14,004 nucleotides of DNA, taken from the NCBI GenBank assembly GCA_964496755.1, contig CAZCBD010000057.1:1-14004 (forward strand), written 5' to 3'. Below, in pieces: positions 8,401 through 13,392 of the stretch. The number at the start of each line of letters is the position of its first letter. Positions within the stretch are counted from its first letter, which is position 1. The notes under the pieces were generated by a model that was given only the letters and a program-made list of their open reading frames with translations, did no database searches and was not told the DNA's origin. The stretch comes from CAZCBD01 sp964496755 (GTDB taxonomy: Bacteria; Bacteroidota; Ignavibacteria; Ignavibacteriales; Melioribacteraceae). Both the position numbers and the translations under genes were made by a program.

Positions 8401-8668
8401 CAATAACAATTTTGGATGAAAGGTACCAAGGAGTTTCAGTAAAACCGTTCGAGGAAAATTCTTCTGAATTAAAAATAATTTTCACTTGAGTTAAATTCGG
8501 ATATTGCATTCCTTGTGGTAACATTCCAATGATTAATTTAAATGCTTCTTTATATTCAAGTGAAGATTTGTTTAAAATCTCTTCAATTTTAAACAAACAA
8601 TCATACTCTTTATTCCTATCTTCCAGATTTAAAATAAAATTTACTTTTGAAGAATCGTTGGTTGTCAT
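5462..8668 (-). CDS. PEP/pyruvate-binding (PPDK-N) ATP-grasp protein with C-terminal nucleotidyltransferase domain
   Basis: The 1068-residue protein has a multi-domain layout. Residues about 15-140 look like a GAF-type sensory domain ending in EEKLIRNIASRLGHFI. About 150-340 is a helical linker. About 345-715 is a PPDK N-terminal ATP-grasp domain, with KLGGKSAGL (349-357, Lys353), VRSSSLMEDQLGQAFSG (451-467, Arg452) and IEFA...LLQCRPQ (Glu698, Gln710, Arg712), which are the usual ATP-site residues. About 730-890 is an accessory domain with GPGRWGSRGD (793-802). A Pol-beta-type nucleotidyltransferase domain occupies about 960-1040, with LFGST (972-976) and SDIDL (Asp986, Asp988). LDVKF (Asp1032) may supply the third acid. 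The phosphohistidine domain and the C-terminal PEP barrel of true PPDK or PEP synthase are absent, so it is not a normal gluconeogenic enzyme. Start: ATG 8668 within an ATGA overlap, with AAGGAG at 8679-8684. Substrate unknown. Confidence 0.88.
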   Translation of the reverse strand: MTTNDSSKVNFILNLEDRNKEYDCLFKIEEILNKSSLEYKEAFKLIIGMLPQGMQYPNLTQVKIIFNSEEFSSNGFTETPWYLSSKIVIDDEVLGEIFVYYKKELKKAEIGPFLKQEEKLIRNIASRLGHFILNKRLRDVFNEVSPQIERKKKNVKPEWRIILEMLRKTDPNLFMKILRKLLHHLLWNGVDGAARLMQLSSIDRKVGDSSHKSKKEDDNKPTRKRIINNYDEYIFAILKLAEENIPDDQILSRLMKWIQDDKASGLVKAVESLDTSLSEISDAIRKYYHLAPEKFELDMATIKGLRVSLIRRFFTDQLYYISIAKEYVMLTDFYHLIHKMIFSFSSHGKLGGKSAGLFLASHILRKCEDDSDLIKNVKTPKTWFIASDGIMHFMHYNDMEEILEQKHKDIDEVRVEYPHIVQIFKNSQFPPDMVRGMSQALDDFGDNPLVVRSSSLMEDQLGQAFSGKYKSLFLANQGTKEERLVALMDAVAEVYASTFGPDPIEYRTERGLIDFHEEMGIMIQQVVGKKVGKYYLPAFAGVAFSNNEFRWSPRIKREDGLVRIVPGLGTRAVDRLSDDYPILIAPGQPNLRVNITLEEIVKYSPKKLDVINLETNEFETIPFENILTECGDQYPAVESVFSVLDDSIFRQPNFNTNYKEDHLVCNFEGLFSKTNFIKRVREILITLEEKIQSPVDIEFAHDGKDFYLLQCRPQSYFSEIKSDPIPKNIPEERIIFTADKYISNGKVPNITFIVYVDPEEYGKLETLEEMKNVGIAVGKINKMLPKRQFILMGPGRWGSRGDIKLGVSVTYSDINNTAMLIEIARKKGNYVPDLSFGTHFFQDLVESGIQYLPLYPDDEGIFFNERFFELSENLLKTYLPEFENLEKVIKVIDVKKSSGGNVLKVLLNADLDEGMGIIVNPNSNNYSADLNTSTTDSVISSSNNQWKWRQTMAERIAASINPAEFGIKAVYLFGSTKDATADTESDIDLIVHITNDPAKKRDFQYWIEGWSLCLSEMNYLKTGHKSETGLLDVKFITDEDFEKKTEFAEKINLVSDEARKLKLKNELT
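8665..8668 (-). other. ATGA start/stop overlap coupling the two PPDK-N genes
   Basis: The TGA of the 567-residue protein gene and the ATG of the 1068-residue protein gene share these four bases. The AAGGAG site for the downstream gene (8679-8684) lies in the last codons of the upstream gene. This is the classic arrangement for translational coupling and fixed stoichiometry. Confidence 0.85.
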
Positions 8669-10368
8669 TTTAGAATTACTCCTTTTCCGGTTTTCCCGTC
8701 AATTTTAATTGTAAGCGGAGAAGTTAATCTTATGTGCTTAACAAATTCCTTTTCATTAACTACATTTTGTAAATTAATCCACCCCCAATCAATTTGCAAG
8801 TAATTTTCAATAGTATCAGCTAAATATTTACTTTTATTTACGCTTAATTCCTGTAAAAAGGGAGTGTTTATAGTTTTATTTACAGGTGAAATTGCTGCTT
8901 CCAGAATCGCCTTTGCTCCATTTATATCTTCCCACTTAACGGGAATACCATATTCACTGTTTTCAATTCCCAAGCGCCCATTTACCATTAATAAATATTT
9001 TGTTTTGGAATTTTTTAAATATTGATTGAATTTTGATAATTCATTCGCAATCTTTTTTTTATTTGCCGATATATTGGTATTCGGCCTTAATAAAACAATA
9101 TCCTGAATTGTATCGTTATCAGTATTTCCCAAACAATATTCCGTATAATGAAGAAAATTCTTAAATTCCTTTTCCTTGCCGGAAATAATAACATTTTTAT
9201 TTTTCTTATATTGACTTCTAATTTGCAAAATTGAAAAATCTATATATTTATCTTTTATATTAGCAGAAAATTCGAACTCAACAGGAGCTTCAAATATATT
9301 TTCTGAAAAAGATAGAAACTCTTTTAAAAAGGAATTAAAATTAAAAGAGTTTAATTTTAACAGCGGTGCAAAATTGATAAATCTCGCTCCATTATCATGA
9401 ATACCGGTTAATACCGTGTCATTTGAAAAATCAAAGGTTGAAACCACAAAATCCAATTCACCGTCTTTTTCTGCCAAATCCAAATCATTTTGCACCAAAT
9501 ACTGATCCTCTTCAATAATTTCAGCCACGTTTTCCGAAGTCAATTTAAGTGCCCAAAATTTATGCTGTGTTTTATTTAACATTATTTGGTTTGATAGAAA
9601 GGGTTGATTTTTTTTTGGATAGTTTAATGAATAATTCCAAGTCAAATCATTATCAACAATAGTTTTTCCCAAACCCAAAGCTAAAGAAACCACCCCGTCT
9701 TTAGGAGTAGTTTTTCCAAACGGATAAAAATTATGAGATTTTACAACTCCTGAAAAAGTAGGATAAAACAAATCGGAATGTTTTTTGCCAATAACATTTT
9801 GTATTACAATTGAAATTTTTTCGTCACCAATTTGATAATTTGTATCTTTAATTTTTCTTTTAACGGATTTTAAATATGCAGAAGCATAAACCAATTTAAT
9901 TGCATTTTGCAAATTCTCGAATCGTTGCGAAATCGAATCAGATGAATTAGGAATTAATTTTGTAAAATAATTTCCGAAAAAAGGATTTTTTATTTTTGAT
10001 TTTAGATATGCCGAAGATCTAATAGCTAATGGAGAATTATTTTCTTCCACAATATTCCACAATTCGGGCAAAAGTTCCACAGGCAAATGTTGATTATAAA
10101 AAATAGATTTAATTTTATTATCATTTTTATAATACTTTGAAATATTCAACAAATTATTATTTTCAATAAAATTATCAAAAATATCACTTTTAATAATATA
10201 GGTTGACGGAAAAACAATATTAATACTTGGAAATTTCGAATCATCAAACTCTTCATTGATTCTTTTATAAGCTGTTAGAATGCCTTCGGCTTTTTCGCCA
10301 ATTTCACCATTGCCAATTTGTTTAATGTAGGTACCGGAAGTAAAACTTTTATTCAATTCAGAATTCAT
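8665..10368 (-). CDS. PPDK-N-like ATP-grasp protein, paralogue of the downstream gene
   Basis: The 567-residue soluble protein repeats the core of its neighbour without the GAF-like N-terminus or the nucleotidyltransferase tail. Visible landmarks: GEIGEKAEGI (21-30, Lys26), LAIRSSA (114-120, Arg117), FSGVV (205-209), LALGLGKTIVDN (229-240), EFEFS...ILQIRSQ (Glu366, Gln382, Arg384), and a late NGRLG with WEDIN (463-483), aligning with the neighbour's GPGRWG and YSDIN. Basic ATP-site residues are kept, but the MEDQLGQ stretch after RSSS is replaced by a Lys-rich one, so activity is uncertain. I place the start at ATG 10368. The longer frame begins at TTG 10404, which lies inside the gdhA terminator stem. 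Its stop overlaps the next start by four bases (ATGA), indicating translational coupling. Lys-, Asn- and Ile-rich, it looks faster evolving than its neighbour. Confidence 0.83.
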   Translation of the reverse strand: MNSELNKSFTSGTYIKQIGNGEIGEKAEGILTAYKRINEEFDDSKFPSINIVFPSTYIIKSDIFDNFIENNNLLNISKYYKNDNKIKSIFYNQHLPVELLPELWNIVEENNSPLAIRSSAYLKSKIKNPFFGNYFTKLIPNSSDSISQRFENLQNAIKLVYASAYLKSVKRKIKDTNYQIGDEKISIVIQNVIGKKHSDLFYPTFSGVVKSHNFYPFGKTTPKDGVVSLALGLGKTIVDNDLTWNYSLNYPKKNQPFLSNQIMLNKTQHKFWALKLTSENVAEIIEEDQYLVQNDLDLAEKDGELDFVVSTFDFSNDTVLTGIHDNGARFINFAPLLKLNSFNFNSFLKEFLSFSENIFEAPVEFEFSANIKDKYIDFSILQIRSQYKKNKNVIISGKEKEFKNFLHYTEYCLGNTDNDTIQDIVLLRPNTNISANKKKIANELSKFNQYLKNSKTKYLLMVNGRLGIENSEYGIPVKWEDINGAKAILEAAISPVNKTINTPFLQELSVNKSKYLADTIENYLQIDWGWINLQNVVNEKEFVKHIRLTSPLTIKIDGKTGKGVILK

Positions 10369-10395
10369 ATTTATTTCTTTCAAAGAAGTGTTTTT

Positions 10396-10425
10396 AAAAA
10401 ACAACTCCCGTAAAAACGGGAGTTG
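10396..10425 (-). terminator. Intrinsic terminator of the glutamate dehydrogenase gene
   Basis: A perfect nine-base-pair stem, CAACTCCCG with CGGGAGTTG (10402-10410 and 10417-10425), closes a six-base loop and is followed on the minus strand by a run of six T (10396-10401). It sits 26 bases after the gdhA stop and 33 bases before the next gene's ATG, so it separates gdhA from the PPDK-N unit. Confidence 0.92.
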
Positions 10426-10450
10426 AATTGTAATTTATATTTTCTTAATA

Positions 10451-11737
10451 CTAAACCCAACCTCTGTCTTTACAAGCATTAGCTACTCTTTGAATTGCAA
10501 TCATATAAGCAGCATCTCTCATAAAGATATTCTTATCTTTCGATAATTTATAAACGGCTTGGAAAGCATTAGTCATTTTAGTATCCAATTTTTCTAATAC
10601 TTCTTCTTTTTCCCAGAAATAGTTAGTGTTGCATTGTACTTGTTCAAAATATGAGCAAGTTACACCACCAGCGTTTGCCAAAAAGTCCGGAATAACAAGA
10701 ATGTTTTTAGATTTTATAACTTCATCAGCTTCAGGAGTTGTTGGGCCATTAGCACCTTCAGCAATAATTTTAACTCTATCAGAAATTTTATTTACATTAT
10801 CTTCGCGAATTTGGTTTTCAATAGCAGCAGGAATTAAAATATCAACATCTTGTTCAATCCAAGCTTCAGCATCCAAAATTTCATATCCTAATTCTTGAGC
10901 TTTAGCTTTGTCAATACCACCAAATTTGTCAGTAATTCCACGAAGTTCATTTATATCAACTCCGGATTCTTTTTTGTATGTATAAGATTTTTGGTCGTTT
11001 TGATCCCAGCAAGAAACTGCAATAACTTTTCCACCCATTTGATTATAAAGTTCAATTGCATACTGAGCAACATTACCAAAGCCTTGTACGGAAGCAACAG
11101 TATCTTTAGCATCTATATTTAATGCATTTAATGCTTCTCTTACAGTATAAATTACACCGTAACCTGTAGCTTCAGTTCTACCTAATGATCCACCCATTCC
11201 AACAGGTTTACCGGTAATAAATCCGGGAAATCTTCCACCTGCAATGTTTTCGTATTCATCAAGCATCCATAACATATGTTGACCATTAGTCATAACATCA
11301 GGAGCCGGCACATCGTTTACCGGACCAACATTTTTAGCCATTTGACGAGCCCAGCCACGGCATATTTGTTCTTGTTCTCTCATTGACAAATGATGAGGAT
11401 CGCAAATTACGCCACCCTTTCCACCACCTAAAGGAATATCAACTACAGAACATTTCCATGTCATCCACATTGCTAATGCTCTTACCGTATCTTCGGTTTC
11501 TTGAGGATGGAATCTAATACCACCTTTATTCGGGCCTCTAGCATCATTATGTTGAACTCTAAAGCCTTGAAAGACTTTAGTTGTTCCATCATCCATTTTT
11601 ACAGGAATTTGAAAATGAAATTCTCTTAAAGCATTTCTTAAAAGATCGCGTGTACCTTGATCTAGATTTAATTTTTCGGCTACAGCATCAAACTGTTGTT
11701 GTGCCATTTTGAATGGGTTGAAATCTTTGCTAGCCAT
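10451..11737 (-). CDS. gdhA: Glutamate dehydrogenase (Glu/Leu/Phe/Val dehydrogenase family)
   Basis: The 428-residue protein is a full-length short-form hexameric GDH, which interconverts glutamate and 2-oxoglutarate plus ammonia in the cytoplasm. N-terminal catalytic domain: GPNKGGIRFHP (68-78), the substrate-binding region WMTWKCS with Lys95, PLGGGKGGV with catalytic Lys107, and PAPDV with Asp147. The Rossmann domain starts at about 190 with VQGFGNVA (217-224). The end of the second beta strand reads VIAVSCWDQND, without the usual early acidic residue of strictly NAD-specific enzymes, so the cofactor is left open. Start ATG 11737 is preceded by GAGG and AAGG runs (11745-11753). It has its own terminator at 10396-10425 and appears monocistronic, with a long leader region upstream. 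Confidence 0.96.
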   Translation of the reverse strand: MASKDFNPFKMAQQQFDAVAEKLNLDQGTRDLLRNALREFHFQIPVKMDDGTTKVFQGFRVQHNDARGPNKGGIRFHPQETEDTVRALAMWMTWKCSVVDIPLGGGKGGVICDPHHLSMREQEQICRGWARQMAKNVGPVNDVPAPDVMTNGQHMLWMLDEYENIAGGRFPGFITGKPVGMGGSLGRTEATGYGVIYTVREALNALNIDAKDTVASVQGFGNVAQYAIELYNQMGGKVIAVSCWDQNDQKSYTYKKESGVDINELRGITDKFGGIDKAKAQELGYEILDAEAWIEQDVDILIPAAIENQIREDNVNKISDRVKIIAEGANGPTTPEADEVIKSKNILVIPDFLANAGGVTCSYFEQVQCNTNYFWEKEEVLEKLDTKMTNAFQAVYKLSKDKNIFMRDAAYMIAIQRVANACKDRGWV

Positions 11738-12130
11738 TTTTTTACCTTACCTCATAAAGTAAATAATCAATTAATTACAGAATTTGTTCTCTTCCAAGTA
11801 AATTATCAAGTCATATAATCGTAATTGAATTAGAATTTGTTAACAATTTTTTTAGAAGAACAACAAACTTTTATTTAAGTTCGCTACTAAATTTATATAA
11901 ACTTCAATAAATATCCAATTAAATTAGATAATTTTTTATCAATATAAGCCCATTTTCAGTTCGTTTTCAAACTTTAATAAATTAGGATGAGGAAACGTAA
12001 AAATTAAATTATTTAGATATAATTTTATCGATAACAGATTAATTATTTCAAAGTAACCTTTTTAACATAAGAATACAGTTTACCTGAAAAAAATTTTTTT
12101 TGTTTTTTTTTAATATTTTTCATCAAAATA
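11738..12130. other. Non-coding AT-rich gap upstream of gdhA
   Basis: Together with the terminator region up to 12205 this is about 470 bases without a credible gene on either strand. It must hold the gdhA promoter and leader. A ten-base perfect palindrome TTGTTAACAA (11837-11846) about 100 bases before the gdhA ATG could be a regulator or promoter element. On the minus strand a GATAAT-like -10 with a poor -35 lies within about 70 bases of the start, but neither is convincing. The far end (about 12086-12115) is a run of A then T tracts. No tRNA, riboswitch fold or small ORF stands out. Confidence 0.5.
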
Positions 12131-12160
12131 AAAAAGCGAGGAAATTTTCCTCGCTTTTTT
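12131..12160. terminator. Bidirectional intrinsic terminator downstream of the 81-residue protein gene
   Basis: GCGAGGAAA and TTTCCTCGC (12136-12144 and 12146-12154) form a near-perfect hairpin flanked by A5 and T6 runs, so it has a U-tract in either direction. The gene it clearly serves is the minus-strand small gene ending at 12206. No plus-strand gene precedes it. Confidence 0.9.
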
Positions 12161-12178
12161 CAAATCTTTAAAGCAAAG

Positions 12179-12206
12179 AGGGCGATGGATTTTAAACCAC
12201 TGCCCT
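12179..12206. other. Stem-loop directly after the stop of the 81-residue protein gene
   Basis: AGGGCGATGG (12179-12188) pairs with CCACTGCCCT (12197-12206), with one mismatch and one G-U pair, around an eight-base loop. The far arm reaches the stop codon. It lies upstream of the main terminator on the minus strand and lacks its own T run, so it is more likely an mRNA 3'-end stabilising hairpin than a terminator. Confidence 0.5.
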
Positions 12207-12451
12207 TACATTTTTTTGTCGATAATTGTACCTTTGCTTTGAGATTCCTTCTCAAGAGCGTCTCTGGCACCAGATTGAGCACTTGCATCCTCAATAATTC
12301 TAACAACAACTTCTGCTTCAGATGTTATATCTTCAGTATTAACCACTGCTTCATTGTTGCGTTCTTGAGTTTTTAACGCATTTTCAGTACTCTTCACTCT
12401 ATTTAATGAACTATAGGCGCCAGCATCGGATATTATTTTTGAAACATCCAT
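12206..12451 (-). CDS. Small hydrophilic hypothetical protein, 81 residues
   Basis: I do not recognise the family. The protein is soluble, without Cys, Trp or membrane segments, and is rich in Ala, Ser, Glu and Asp. Predicted helices cover about 13-35 and 44-72. The N-terminus MDVSKIISDAGAYSS and the low-complexity polar character slightly resemble small motility-related proteins, but this is too weak to use. Support for a real gene: a strong GGGAGG site (12457-12462) five bases before ATG 12451, and a stem-loop plus an excellent intrinsic terminator right after the stop. It lies 84 bases downstream of the carbonic anhydrase remnant in the same direction. That gap may hold its own promoter; none is clear. 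Confidence 0.75.
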   Translation of the reverse strand: MDVSKIISDAGAYSSLNRVKSTENALKTQERNNEAVVNTEDITSEAEVVVRIIEDASAQSGARDALEKESQSKGTIIDKKM

Positions 12452-12456
12452 GACAG

Positions 12457-12462
12457 CCTCCC
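12457..12462 (-). promoter_or_regulatory. Strong ribosome binding site (GGGAGG) for the 81-residue protein
   Basis: GGGAGG on the minus strand lies five bases before ATG 12451. It is one of the strongest Shine-Dalgarno sites in the window and is the main evidence that this small frame is translated. Confidence 0.75.
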
Positions 12463-12535
12463 TGCTTTAAATTAGTTGTTGGATATAATAATCCGTAATA
12501 CAATTATCGGAAATAAACTTTAATTCTTTAATTTT

Positions 12536-13311
12536 TTATTTAAAATAACTTCTTTTTTCCCTTTGGGGATCTTTATTTACCTTTGATAATATTTCCTGCA
12601 CTTTATTTTCCAGCAACCACTTTATGGTTCCAACACCAACATTATAAATAGCTCCAACAACCTTTACTTTACCTTCTTCAACCAATTTCCTTGTTACCGG
12701 ACTTTTTAAAAATAAGTTTTCAACAGACTCCCACACATTTTCAACTATCGCAAACGGTATTATATCTTCATTTTTTATATTTTTATGCATTGACATAGCT
12801 CTTTTAACCGCCGGCTTAATGCTTGAAACCAATGGGGGGATATTTATTTCAAGCTTTTGATGTTTGCCCAAACACATATGAGTTACAGCAGTAACAGCTC
12901 CGCATTGTGTATGCCCTAAAACAACAAGTACGGGGGTATTAACATGAGCTAGTCCGTACTCTATTGAACCAACTTCATCAGTGTTACATACGTTTCCTGC
13001 TACTCGGATAACAAAAATATCCATAACCCCTCTATCAAATATTGCTTCAACAGGTACTCTTGAATCCGAACAAGTAATAACGGTAGCAATTGCATGATTA
13101 CCTTAATTTTCTACTCCGGCTAAGTGAACTCTTTCCAAATTTAAATTCGGATATATCATTTTTCCTTCTGAAAAGCGCAAATTTCCTTCTTTTAGGATTT
13201 CCAAAACTTTTGTGGGGGAAGGTTTAGTATCCATAGTTTTATGCTCCTCCTGGGCTAACATGATGCTTAAAAAAACAATCAATATGGTTACAATTATTTT
13301 GTTTTTTTCAT
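12536..13311 (-). pseudogene. Exported beta-class carbonic anhydrase, disrupted by a frameshift and a premature stop
   Basis: Beta-carbonic anhydrases hydrate CO2 to bicarbonate with zinc. The intact 3' frame (12536-13024) covers only the last 162 residues, including GHTQCGAV with zinc ligands His and Cys. Reading on upstream in the same frame gives TCSDSRVPVEAIFDRG (the Cys and Asp ligands and the Asp-Arg pair) and then an in-frame TAA at 13103-13105 within GVEN*GNHA, where a CAA Gln codon is likely to have stood. Further upstream come LKEGNLRFSEGK and an export signal (KIIVTILIVFLSIMLAQ). The original start is probably ATG 13311, after AAGGAG (13317-13322), but the frame from that ATG shifts at a run of seven A and stops after MKKTK. 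Restoring one A and the Gln would give 258 residues with all zinc ligands. As written it cannot make a normal enzyme. Recent inactivation, recoding or sequence error are all possible. Confidence 0.85.
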
Positions 13312-13316
13312 ACTTT

Positions 13317-13322
13317 CTCCTT
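13317..13322 (-). promoter_or_regulatory. Ribosome binding site (AAGGAG) marking the original carbonic anhydrase start
   Basis: AAGGAG lies five bases before ATG 13311 on the minus strand. This supports that ATG as the ancestral start even though its frame now closes after five codons. Confidence 0.7.
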
Positions 13323-13337
13323 GTCTTCTGAAATGTT

Positions 13338-13367
13338 TTGTGATTATATTTAAGTGAAATTTAATAT
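13338..13367 (+). promoter_or_regulatory. Possible sigma-70-type promoter for the Ntn hydrolase gene
   Basis: TTGTGA (13338-13343) and TAATAT (13362-13367) are 18 bases apart and end 25 bases before ATG 13393, in the 81-base gap between two divergent genes. Each hexamer matches four of six consensus bases. In sequence this AT-rich, such matches arise easily by chance. Confidence 0.3.
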
Positions 13368-13392
13368 AACACTTTTTATTAAAAGGCGCATT

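Noticed and set aside
10369..10404. N-terminal extension of the 567-residue PPDK-N protein from TTG 10404
   Set aside because: The TTG lies inside the stem of the gdhA terminator and has no ribosome site. ATG 10368 gives a start close to the conserved core.
10626..11122. Plus-strand open frames opposite gdhA
   Set aside because: They are antisense shadows of a strongly conserved enzyme, with no start signals.
12086..12115. A/T homopolymer tracts as a repeat element
   Set aside because: They are simple A and T runs in very AT-rich DNA, with no repeated unit elsewhere in the window.
12185..12376. Plus-strand open frame opposite the 81-residue gene
   Set aside because: It has no ribosome site, reads through the stem-loop and has no recognisable motif. 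It is the antisense of a better-supported gene.
12536..13024. A complete 162-residue carbonic anhydrase starting at ATG 13024
   Set aside because: This Met sits inside the conserved FDRGVMDIFV block. Such a protein would lack the CSDSR zinc ligands, and there is no Shine-Dalgarno site, so it is the tail of a broken gene.
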